This document shows, one piece after another, positions 1-13,000 of a stretch of DNA of 64,000 nt; within the stretch, counting starts at the first letter, position 1; each line of letters starts with the position of its first letter. The stretch is taken from the NCBI GenBank assembly GCA_027045875.1, contig JALUAG010000011.1, forward strand, positions 1 to 64,000, in the 5' to 3' direction. The stretch comes from Alphaproteobacteria bacterium (GTDB taxonomy: Bacteria > Pseudomonadota > Alphaproteobacteria > Geminicoccales > Geminicoccaceae). Under the pieces are notes generated by a model. That model saw only the letters and a program-made list of their open reading frames with translations. It ran no database searches and was not told the origin of the DNA. Position numbers and translations under genes: made by a program.

Positions 1-38
1 GCCCACGGCCGCAACGGATCCTGCCTTTGCGGAGACTG

Positions 39-209
39 TCACGCCATCCACCGACACGCCGAGGGTTTTGCGGGGAGGTCTCGTGGCATGACAAGGCCGG
101 CGGCATCGACTTCGCGGCGGTTGCCGAACTCGTCGTACTTCCCTTCCCACACCAACTCGGTGCGCATCCGCGAGAGAGGATGGGGATTGTGCGGCCCGTA
201 AGTGGTCAT
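39..209 (-). pseudogene. Truncated N-terminus of a site-specific DNA methyltransferase-like protein
   Basis: From an ATG at 209 (or a TTG at 227) the frame reads MTTYGPHNPHPLSRMRTELV, followed by WEGKYDEFGNRREVDAAG. I recognise this as the N-terminal leader of large adenine-specific DNA methyltransferases of restriction/defence loci, which normally run for several hundred residues. Here the resemblance stops near position 100 and the frame ends at a TGA at 39-41 after unrelated residues. An adjacent frame (…KTLGVSVDGVTVSA…) stays open to the window edge, so a deletion or rearrangement junction near 95-105 is likely. What is visible is the leader and the stop; the family assignment is from memory and moderate. 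Confidence 0.45.
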
Positions 210-435
210 CTGGGGCCCCGTCGACAATGCTGTGGTGAATATGCGGCTACTGCGCGGGCATGCCTACGGCGGCGTACCTGTTTTTTCCCGTGCCCCCACG
301 AGACGGTCAAGTACCCAATCGAGCGTCTGCACAATGCTGTGTCGGCTTTCGCCGCAGTCGGGAAGGCCCCGTTCGCTTGCGCTGCCAAAACGATACCGGC
401 ACATTCTCCGATCAGAAGGGTGTTCCTCCGGACCG

Positions 436-3099
<2,664 letters not shown>

Positions 3100-3273
3100 C
3101 AGTGGATGTTACCTTTTCGCGAACGCATAGGTCCAGTCTCGCCCAAGATGGGCATCGGCCGGGGTACTGTCAACGCGACCCTTCCGCGAGCCGGCCGGCG
3201 GCGATCCCCGCTGGCGGGATCTTACGCCCCCGCACCGCCGGGGCAAAGGGCAAAGCGGCGCGACGGACGGGCC

Positions 3274-3849
3274 TCAGGCGCGGCCCGTCTGCACCGAGAG
3301 CAGGCTGGGGTCGATGCCGATCGCCCTGAGCGCCCGCTCCCATTTGGTCTCGTCATCGGCGTCGAAGACGATCGCCGGATCGGCGGGCACCGTGAGCCAG
3401 CCGTTGGCCTGGATCTCGGCGTCGAGCTGCCCGGCGCTCCAGCCGGCGTAGCCGAGCGCCAGCATGCGCTGCCCGGGACCGCTGCCGGCGGCGATGGTCC
3501 GGAGCATCTCGACGGTGGCGGTGAGGGCGAACCGCTCGTCGATCACGAGGCTCGTGTCGTCCACGCAGTCGGTGGAATGGAGCACGAAGCCGCGTCCGGT
3601 CTCCACCGGCCCGCCGTAGTGGACGGCGACCTCCGCCCGGATGCCGTCGGGCTCGATGCCCACCTGGCCCGCGATCTCGGCGAAGCTCACGTTCTCGAGG
3701 CGCTTGTTGACGATGAGGCCCATCGCCCCTTCCGCCGAATGGACGCAGAGGTAGACCACCGACCGCACGAACCGCGGATCGGCCATGCCCGGCATGGCCA
3801 CCAGCAGCTGACCGGTGAGCCGGGTATCGGTCCCGCTTTCCGAGCTCAT
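3274..3849 (-). CDS. YqgE/AlgH family protein
   Basis: UPF0301 family (YqgE, AlgH), about 190 residues, cytosolic, exact biochemical role unsettled. The family hallmarks are present: LTGQLLVAMPGMADPRF near the N-terminus, VNKRLENVSF, HYGGPVETGRGFVLH, and ALGYAGWSAGQLDAEI. I chose the ATG at 3849, preceded by a GGAG a few bases upstream, because the family normally begins just before this LLVAMPGM motif. The frame stays open to 3918 and would otherwise add 23 residues of low-complexity sequence. It is divergent from the peroxiredoxin at 4016, so the two may share a promoter region. Confidence 0.93.
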   Translation of the reverse strand: MSSESGTDTRLTGQLLVAMPGMADPRFVRSVVYLCVHSAEGAMGLIVNKRLENVSFAEIAGQVGIEPDGIRAEVAVHYGGPVETGRGFVLHSTDCVDDTSLVIDERFALTATVEMLRTIAAGSGPGQRMLALGYAGWSAGQLDAEIQANGWLTVPADPAIVFDADDETKWERALRAIGIDPSLLSVQTGRA

Positions 3850-4015
3850 GTTCTCCAGATAGACCCTGGCGCGGCCGGCAACAAGGGAGGGCGCAGCGGC
3901 ATTTCGCACGCCGGCCACCTGCCCCGTTGCGGATCGGCCCGCGAACGGCCATTCTGCGGTCGTGACACGGCCCCGCCGGCAGCCCGCCGGCGACGATCAC
4001 GGGAGGAAACGGACC

Positions 4016-4501
4016 ATGCCCATCAAGGTCGGCGACCGGCTCCCCGACGCCACCTTCAAGGTCAAGACCGACAAGGGAATCGAGGACGTCACCACGAACG
4101 AGCTCTGCGCCGGGCGGACGGTGGTGATCTTCGCCGTGCCGGGCGCCTTCACCCCCACCTGCCATCTCAAGCACCTGCCGAGCTTCCTCGCCAACCTGGA
4201 CGCGCTGAAGGCCAAGGGGGTGGACGAGGTGGTCTGCGTCGCCGTCAACGATCCCTTCGTCATGGAGGCCTGGGAAAAGGCTACCGGAACCGGTGGCAAA
4301 ATCCGCATGCTGTCCGACGGCAACGCCACCTTCACCCGCGCCATCGGCATGGACTTCGACGGCAGCGCCCTCGGCCTCGGCGTCCGCAGCAGGCGCTACG
4401 CCATGCTCGTGCGGGACGGGGTGGTGGAGATCCTCAACGTCGAGGAGAACCCCGGCGAGGTGGAGGCCTCGGCCGCCGAGAAGATCCTGGAAGCCCTCTG
4501 A
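4016..4501 (+). CDS. Peroxiredoxin (Prx5-type, thiol peroxidase)
   Basis: Reduces hydrogen and alkyl peroxides in the cytosol using a peroxidatic cysteine, probably with glutathione/glutaredoxin as reductant. The 161-residue protein begins MPIKVGDRLPDATF and carries VPGAFTPTCHLKHLPSF, with the peroxidatic Cys at residue 49 and the conserved Pro/Thr around it. The downstream segment VNDPFVMEAWEKA is typical of the Prx5 subgroup. The ATG at 4016 has a strong GGGAGGAA ribosome site at 4001-4008, which decides against the in-frame start at 3962. It is followed one base later by an OsmC-like gene and then a GST, forming a small oxidative-stress cluster. Confidence 0.95.
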   Translation: MPIKVGDRLPDATFKVKTDKGIEDVTTNELCAGRTVVIFAVPGAFTPTCHLKHLPSFLANLDALKAKGVDEVVCVAVNDPFVMEAWEKATGTGGKIRMLSDGNATFTRAIGMDFDGSALGLGVRSRRYAMLVRDGVVEILNVEENPGEVEASAAEKILEAL

Positions 4502-4502
4502 C

Positions 4503-4964
4503 ATGGCGGCGCCGGTGCGGGTCCATCCGCCGCACGGGACGGTGATCGCCTGCGAGAACGGTCGGGGGCGATACGGGCTCGACATCCTGGCCGGACGCCA
4601 TGTGCTTTCCGCCGACGAGCCCGAGGAGGCGGGCGGCGAGGACTCGGGTCCCAGCCCCTACGAGCTCCTGTCGGCGGCGCTCGCGAGCTGCACCGCCATG
4701 ACCCTGCGCATGTACGCCAACCGCAAGGGCTGGGAACTGGGGCGCATCCATGTGGCGGTACGGCACGAGAAGATCCACGCCTCCGACTGCGCCGACTGCG
4801 AGACCCGCGAGGGCCGGGTGGACGTCTTCGAGCGGGTGATCGAGATCGAGGGCGCGCTCGACGAGGAGAGGCGCCGGCGCCTGCTCGTGATCGCCGACAA
4901 ATGTCCGGTCCATCGCACGCTCACGGGCGAAGTCAGGATCCGTACGCGGCTCGCGGGAGGGTGA
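4503..4964 (+). CDS. OsmC-family peroxiredoxin-like protein
   Basis: OsmC/Ohr-fold protein of 153 residues, likely a cysteine-based hydroperoxide reductase. The family pattern is present: GPSPYELLSAALASCTAMTL contains the first active cysteine, and DKCPVHRTL near the C-terminus contains the second. The ATG at 4503 follows the peroxiredoxin stop by one base, so the two are translationally coupled. An extra Cys pair (ASDCADCETREG) lies in the middle; this insertion is common in the YhfA-like branch. The specific substrate cannot be told from sequence. Confidence 0.9.
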   Translation: MAAPVRVHPPHGTVIACENGRGRYGLDILAGRHVLSADEPEEAGGEDSGPSPYELLSAALASCTAMTLRMYANRKGWELGRIHVAVRHEKIHASDCADCETREGRVDVFERVIEIEGALDEERRRRLLVIADKCPVHRTLTGEVRIRTRLAGG

Positions 4965-4989
4965 CGCCGCCCGGCGGGGGGAGCCTCGG

Positions 4990-5622
4990 ATGATCCTCCA
5001 CGATTTCCCCCTCGCCCCCAACCCGCGTCGCGTGCGCATGTTCCTCGCCGAAAAGCGGATCATGGTGCCGCGGGTGCAGGTCGACATCCGGGACGGCGCC
5101 CAGTTCGCCGAGGGCTTCCGCCGCCGCAATCCCTGGTCCACCGTGCCGGTGCTGGAACTCGACGACGGCTGCTGTATCGCCGAATCGGTGGCCATCTGCC
5201 GCTATTTCGAGGAGCGGCACCCGGAACCCTCCCTGTTCGGACGCGATGCGCGGGAAAAGGCGCGGATCGAGATGTGGAACCGGCGGGCGGAACTCGACGG
5301 CTACGTGCCGCTCGCCGATGCCGTCCGCAACCGGCTGGCGCGGTTCGCCGACCGTGCCGTCGCCGGCCTGCCTTCGGGCTTTCCGCAGATCCCGGCCGTA
5401 GCCGTTCGCGGGCTCGAACGCTACCGGCTGTTCCTCGAACGCCTCGATCGCCGTCTCGCCGAACGCCCGTTCCTCGCCGGCGAGCGCTTCTCCATCGCCG
5501 ACATCACCGCCTTCGTCACCGTCGAATTCGCGAACCGGATCGACGAGCGCATCCCGGAGGGCCATCGCCATCTCGCCCGCTGGTACGCGGCGGTGGCGGC
5601 CCGCCCCAGCGCCGCGGCGTAA
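4990..5622 (+). CDS. Glutathione S-transferase family protein
   Basis: Cytosolic GST of 210 residues with an N-terminal thioredoxin-like domain (about 1-78) and an all-helical C-terminal domain. The glutathione-site signature is visible as NPWSTVPVLELDDG followed by CIAESVAICRYFEE, and the N-capping motif of the C-terminal domain as FSIADITAFVTVEFA. It starts 25 bases after the OsmC-like gene and is probably co-transcribed with it and the peroxiredoxin, consistent with a role in peroxide or electrophile detoxification. The class and substrate are not determinable. Confidence 0.92.
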   Translation: MILHDFPLAPNPRRVRMFLAEKRIMVPRVQVDIRDGAQFAEGFRRRNPWSTVPVLELDDGCCIAESVAICRYFEERHPEPSLFGRDAREKARIEMWNRRAELDGYVPLADAVRNRLARFADRAVAGLPSGFPQIPAVAVRGLERYRLFLERLDRRLAERPFLAGERFSIADITAFVTVEFANRIDERIPEGHRHLARWYAAVAARPSAAA

Positions 5623-6273
5623 GCACGGCACCGCGGACGCGATCCGGGCGCGGGCCTCGATCCGGCCAAGATCCCTTCGCGCTGCGTCGACGCGGAGAAA
5701 TCGCGCTTCGCCCCGGACCCTGCCCTCCGATGCATCTCGTGCCCGCTGCCGGCCTGGCCGTCGAAGGCGCCGCGTGCGGCGACGGTGCGATCATCGTCGG
5801 CCTGCTCGACCCTCCGGTCTTCTCCTACCCGGGCTTCCGCCACCGCAGGCGGCACCGCTCGATTCCGACTGCACGTGTCGTTTCACGTTTTTTCGACCTT
5901 CCTTCCGTTATCCTCCCGGACGGTGGAACAGGCACCGGCCGAGAAGGAGGCGCGACCCGGATTCCCACGAAGGCGAGAATAGCGGCGAACCGTGAAGGAA
6001 GGATGAAAGCCGGCGCGCCGGTTCTGGAGCCCAAGAAGCGGTAGGCGGGCGCGGAGACATGTGCGACTCCGCGGCATCACGGAGCCGGCCGGGGTCAGGG
6101 TCGAGATTTCCGAAACAGAGTCCGACGGTTGTCGATGCTGCCGGCGGCGGGGAGAACCCCGGCGGACGCTCGAGGACTCGGAAACTCCGTGCTCCAAGCA
6201 AGCCCGGACGACATGGAGCCGTCGTCCACGCGACCCGCCGCACCGTCGGGCATGGCGAAAGGATGGTCAGCCC
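5623..6273. other. Intergenic region of about 650 bases between GST and uvrA
   Basis: No convincing gene on either strand. Open frames here have no recognisable motifs and atypical composition. A weak hairpin (ACGTG, six-base loop, CACGT) followed by a run of T lies at 5873-5893 and might end transcription coming from the GST side, but the stem is only five base pairs. Base composition is slightly less G+C-rich around 5880-6000 than in the flanking genes. This is the longest non-coding stretch in the window. Confidence 0.5.
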
Positions 6274-9135
<2,862 letters not shown>

Positions 9136-9250
9136 GCTCGACCCGTTCGATGCGAGGGACCGGACCTGCCGGCGGCGAGAGGATCCTGCCGTCGCCTTCC
9201 AAGATGCGCGCCGCCACCGCGGCCGGCAAGGGTCGCGTTAGGCCGGGCGC

Positions 9251-10285
9251 TCACGCGAGATCGGCGCCCACCGCATCCTCCAGCCGCGCGACGCCGTCCC
9301 GGGCCAGCAGGGCATCGAGCTCCCGCAGAATGGTACGGACCACCCGCGGGCCACGGTAGACGAGAGCGGTGAAGATCTGGAGCGCCGAGGCGCCGGCCCG
9401 GATCATGGCGTAGGCGTCGGCACCGGTGAAGATGCCGCCGCAGCCCAGGAGACAGAGCCGGCCGCGGGCGAGGCGCGCGGTCGTGCGCAGGGCCCCGGTG
9501 GCGAGCGGAAAGAGGGGCCGGCCGCTGAGCCCGCCCGGCTCACGGGCGAGCGGCGAGCGCAGCCCCTGCGGCCGCGAAACCGTCGTGTTGCCGACGATCA
9601 GCCCGGCGACGCCGCAGGCGACCGCGGTCTCGACGAGAGCCGCGAGATCCTGCTCCGTCAGATCCGGCGCGATCTTGACCAACAGCGGCCGGGCGACGGC
9701 GAGCCGCGCCTGCGCTTCCCGCAGGGCCTCGAGGATCGGCCGCAGCCGTTCGGCCGCCTGGAGATCGCGCAGCCCCGGGGTATTGGGGGAGGAGACGTTG
9801 AGGGTGACGTAATCGGCGAGCGGCGCCAGCTTCTCATAGACCCGGCGGTAATCGGCCACCGGATCGCCGCTGTCGCGGTTGATGCCGATGTTGACCCCGA
9901 CCACGCCGCGCCCATGCCGGCGCGCGAGCCGGGCCGCCACCCGCTCCATGCCGGCGTTGTTGAAGCCCATGCGGTTGACGAGGGCCTCGTCTTCTTCGAG
10001 CCGGAACAGGCGCGGGCGCGGATTGCCCGCCTGCGGGCGCGGCGTCACGGTGCCGACCTCGACGAAGGAAAAACCGAGCCGCAGCAGACCGGAGACGGCC
10101 TCGCCGTCCTTGTCGAAACCCGCGGCGAGGCCCAGCGGATGGGGGAGGTCGATGGGACCGAGGCGGGTGCGCAGCCGTTCGGAACGGGGAACCGGCAGGG
10201 CCGGGGCCAGCCGCGCGGCGCGAAGGGCCGTCCGGTGCGCCGTCTCGGGCGGCAGGCGGCGGAGGAGAGCGAGCCAGCCGGTCAC
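9251..10285 (-). CDS. pyrD: Dihydroorotate dehydrogenase (quinone), class 2
   Basis: Oxidises dihydroorotate to orotate in pyrimidine synthesis, passing electrons to ubiquinone at the inner membrane. The 344-residue length and the N-terminal helical extension (residues 1-40) mark the membrane-associated class 2. Visible motifs are GLAAGFDKDGEA, EVGTVTPRPQAGNPRPR, NRMGFNNAG, and the catalytic loop NVSSPNTPGLRDLQ with the serine base at 165/166. The FMN-phosphate site GCGGIFTGADAYAMIRAGAS lies near the C-terminus. It begins 36 bases after cysQ ends, so the two are probably co-transcribed. Confidence 0.97.
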   Translation of the reverse strand: MTGWLALLRRLPPETAHRTALRAARLAPALPVPRSERLRTRLGPIDLPHPLGLAAGFDKDGEAVSGLLRLGFSFVEVGTVTPRPQAGNPRPRLFRLEEDEALVNRMGFNNAGMERVAARLARRHGRGVVGVNIGINRDSGDPVADYRRVYEKLAPLADYVTLNVSSPNTPGLRDLQAAERLRPILEALREAQARLAVARPLLVKIAPDLTEQDLAALVETAVACGVAGLIVGNTTVSRPQGLRSPLAREPGGLSGRPLFPLATGALRTTARLARGRLCLLGCGGIFTGADAYAMIRAGASALQIFTALVYRGPRVVRTILRELDALLARDGVARLEDAVGADLA

Positions 10286-10321
10286 CGGCCGCCGCGCCGG
10301 CGCGCGGTCGCCCGCCGATGA

Positions 10322-11116
10322 TCAGGCGGGGAAGGGTTCGAGACCGCCATAGGCGACGAAACCGGGATTGCGGAAGGCGGGCTTGCCGTAGCCGAGGGGC
10401 TCGCCTTCCACCGTCACCACGCGACCGCCGGCAATGCTCAGGACGGCGTGTCCGGCTGCCGTGTCCCATTCCATGGTCGGGCCGAAGCGCGGATAGACGT
10501 CGGCCCGTCCTTCCGCGATCACGCAGAACTTGAGGGAACTGCCGGCGGCGACGGTCTCGGCGATGCCGTGACGGCTGAGCCAGGCATCGGTCTCCGCATC
10601 GCGGTGGGAACGGCTGGCCACCGCCACGAGACGTGCCGGATCGGCCCGGCGCACGGCGATCCGCCGTTCGCCCTCGCGGTCGCGGCGGTACGCGCCGTAC
10701 CCCTCGGCGGCGTACCAGCTCGTGGCCAGGGCGGGCGCGCGCACCACACCGAGGATCGGCCGGCCCGCCTCGACGAGGCCGATGTTGACCGTGAACTCGC
10801 CGTTCCCCGACAGGAACTCCTTGGTGCCGTCGAGGGGGTCGACCAGCCAGAACAGCCCGCCCGCGGTCTCGGGCACATGGCCGGCGGCCACCGCCTCCTC
10901 GGCGATCACCGGCACCTCGGGCGTAAGCCGTCGCAGCTCCTCGAGGATGATCGCCTCCGCCGCCTCGTCGGCGTCGGTGACCGGCGAACGGTCCGCCTTG
11001 TAGCGGGTTCCCGCCTCGCCGCCGTAGAAGCGCAGGGTCGCCTCGGCGGCCCGGTCGGCGACGGCGAGAAGCGCGGCCAGCAGCGAGGCCGGCGGATGAT
11101 CGGCGAGGAAGGACAT
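10322..11116 (-). CDS. cysQ: 3'(2'),5'-bisphosphate nucleotidase CysQ
   Basis: Inositol-monophosphatase-fold enzyme that hydrolyses 3'-phosphoadenosine 5'-phosphate to AMP during sulfate assimilation. The 264 residues carry the metal-binding motifs VTDADEAAEAII, VIAEE, and WLVDPLDGTKEFLSGNGEFT, and the C-terminal signature MEWDTAAGHAVLSIAGG. The ATG at 11116 gives MSFLADHPPAS and is preferred over the longer frame (to 11176), whose extra 20 residues lack similarity to the family. Upstream is an intergenic region holding a CtrA-type box, shared with the divergent gene at 11285. Confidence 0.95.
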   Translation of the reverse strand: MSFLADHPPASLLAALLAVADRAAEATLRFYGGEAGTRYKADRSPVTDADEAAEAIILEELRRLTPEVPVIAEEAVAAGHVPETAGGLFWLVDPLDGTKEFLSGNGEFTVNIGLVEAGRPILGVVRAPALATSWYAAEGYGAYRRDREGERRIAVRRADPARLVAVASRSHRDAETDAWLSRHGIAETVAAGSSLKFCVIAEGRADVYPRFGPTMEWDTAAGHAVLSIAGGRVVTVEGEPLGYGKPAFRNPGFVAYGGLEPFPA

Positions 11117-11188
11117 GAACGGACGATCCGACGATGGATGTGCCGCGGTTCTAGGACAGGCGGCGATGCCCCGCAACGGCGGGTTGCG

Positions 11189-11204
11189 TTAATCGCCCGT
11201 TAAC
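11189..11204. promoter_or_regulatory. CtrA-type binding site
   Basis: TTAA-TCGCCCG-TTAAC is an exact match to the full CtrA box (TTAA-N7-TTAAC) known from Caulobacter and other alphaproteobacteria. It lies 81 bases upstream of the ATG at 11285 and 73 bases upstream of the divergent cysQ start. TTAA is rare in this GC-rich DNA, which makes a chance match less likely. The base match is seen; binding is inferred. Confidence 0.6.
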
Positions 11205-11284
11205 CCTCCCGGGCTATGGTCCGCCCTGGCGGGCGTGGCCGCCTGCCGTGCTCTCCGGAGCTCCGGAAGGCCGCGGCGACAGCG

Positions 11285-12619
11285 ATGGAGGTGGAGACGG
11301 TCTTGCACGAGGCGCAGATCGAACAGGAGGCACCGCACCCCGGGCGACGAGCCTTCTCCCTGTATCCGCCGCGCGGGCGCAAGGGGCTCGATCCCACCGT
11401 GCTGGCGAATTTCGCGAGCCGCATCGCCGCCTTCCGGCGGGCGGTGCTCGACCAGCCGCAGCCGCGACTCTATAGCGCCCTGCAGATCCTCGATTTCGGC
11501 CAGATCCATCTGCGCTTCGGGAGGCGATGGGAGGAGCTGCGCGAGAAGATCTTCCTGATCATCGAGCACGCCCTCGATCGGGCGATCGGTCCCGACGACC
11601 TCTATCTGATGGTGGACGAGGAGCACGCCTATCTGCTGCTCACCGGCCGGCGCCGCGCCGAGGCCGAGGCGCGGGCACGGATCGTGGCGGCGGAGATCAC
11701 CCAGCGGCTCTGCGGTCTCGTGCCCGGCGGGGTGGCGATGCGGGTGCAGACCCTGCCCTTCGATTTCGATGCCGGCCTCAAGGACGTGATGAGCGCCCGC
11801 CAGCTCAGGGAGCGCATCGCCGCCTTCAACCAGGAGCTCGAGGACCGGGAGCGGCGCGCCTTCCGCGACAACGTCATGCTGTTCCGGGCCCGCTACCGTC
11901 CGCTCGTCCATCTCCGCAAGTCCCTCGTTTCCGCCTACCGGGTCGAGGCCCTGCTGCGGCGCCCGGAGGGCCCCGAGTTCCCGGCCGAGACGGTGTGCGA
12001 GGAGCGAATCAACGGTATCTTCGACGCCGAGCTCGACGGCTGGATCCTGCGCCGCGCCGGCGAAGCGCTGCGCGCGCTGCGGGGCCGGCTGCGGGCCTTC
12101 GTGGTGCTGCCAATCCACTACGAGACCCTGGCCGCGCGGCGCCTGCGCGACCCCTATCTGCAGCACTGCCGGGCCCTGCCCGCCCACTCCGGGCGTCATC
12201 TCGTGTTCGAGCTCCTGGACCTGCCGCCCGGCATGCCCCAGGCGAGCCTGCGCGAGCTCACGGCCTATCTGCGGCCCTTCGCCTTCACCCTGGCGGCGCG
12301 GATCGAGCCCGAGCTCCTGACCACCGAGCATCTCGAAGGCTGCGAGATCCGCTTTCTCACCGCCGATTGGTACGGCGAGCGGATGGCGGAGGACAGCGGC
12401 GCGCGCGAACGGGTCCAACTCTGGGACCATGAGAGCCTGGCCCGCTTCGCGGTACTCGGGCGGGAAGCCCGCATGCGCACGGCGATGCTGGACATCGAGG
12501 AAGCGAGCGCCCTTCAGGCGGTGGCGGCGGTCGGCATCGACTACGGCGGCGGGCCGCTGATCGCCCCGCCGCTGGCCGAGCCCCGGGCCCGGCACGGGAC
12601 CCGCAGCGAGGACTCCTGA
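11285..12619 (+). CDS. Degenerate GGDEF-EAL tandem protein, probably non-catalytic
   Basis: About 444 residues, no membrane segment. The N-terminal half has the layout of a GGDEF fold (LYSALQILDFGQIHLRFG, then IIEHALDRAIGPDDLYLMVD and HAYLLLTG), but no GGDEF motif. The C-terminal half resembles an EAL domain: RARYRPLVHLRKSLVSAYRV corresponds to the usual YQPIVDL…VGYEAL segment, and ending AVGIDYGGGPLIAPPL matches the family's GIDYxQGYLI end. The catalytic glutamates and EAL triplet are not visible. It is therefore likely a c-di-GMP effector or protein-interaction scaffold. The ATG at 11285 is preferred over the GTG-like start at 11216. A CtrA box lies upstream. Confidence 0.75.
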   Translation: MEVETVLHEAQIEQEAPHPGRRAFSLYPPRGRKGLDPTVLANFASRIAAFRRAVLDQPQPRLYSALQILDFGQIHLRFGRRWEELREKIFLIIEHALDRAIGPDDLYLMVDEEHAYLLLTGRRRAEAEARARIVAAEITQRLCGLVPGGVAMRVQTLPFDFDAGLKDVMSARQLRERIAAFNQELEDRERRAFRDNVMLFRARYRPLVHLRKSLVSAYRVEALLRRPEGPEFPAETVCEERINGIFDAELDGWILRRAGEALRALRGRLRAFVVLPIHYETLAARRLRDPYLQHCRALPAHSGRHLVFELLDLPPGMPQASLRELTAYLRPFAFTLAARIEPELLTTEHLEGCEIRFLTADWYGERMAEDSGARERVQLWDHESLARFAVLGREARMRTAMLDIEEASALQAVAAVGIDYGGGPLIAPPLAEPRARHGTRSEDS

Positions 12620-13000
12620 ACCCGGTGGGTGGCGGCCGGCGCGCTCCCGGCACCTCGCCGGCAGGCGGCGGCGCGTCGCGGGATCGCCGGAAGACGGCGG
12701 GCCGCGTGTTCCAGCCTCTCGTCTCGGCACCGTCGCCCGCCTGGTGGCTCGCGGGCGCGCCGCCGGCGTTTCGTGGCGTGCGCTTTGCGCCCGCGGCGCG
12801 GTGCGTTCCGGGGAAAACGCGGGCCGGAGCCTTCGCTCTCCCGGGCGGGAACGGGCGGTCCGTGCCGCGCCGACGGCACCGGGCTCCCGCGCCATGATCG
12901 GAGCGGCAATGCCGCGACCGACCGACGGGGCAGTGGCGAACCGGGCGATCGCGCCCGCGTCGGTGGTGGCCGTCGCGCGCGAACGCGGACGTGTCGGTCG
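12620..13000. other. Intergenic region between convergent genes
   Basis: About 380 bases between two convergent genes. I see no credible gene. A six-base-pair inverted repeat (GTGCCG…CGGCAC) at 12862-12879 has no T run after it and I do not call it a terminator. Confidence 0.5.

Noticed and set aside
5873-5893. ACGTG-N6-CACGT hairpin followed by T run, possible terminator
   Set aside because: Only a five-base stem and about 250 bases downstream of the GST stop, so not called as a terminator.
12862-12879. Six-base inverted repeat in a convergent gap
   Set aside because: No T run and short stem; expected by chance in GC-rich DNA.
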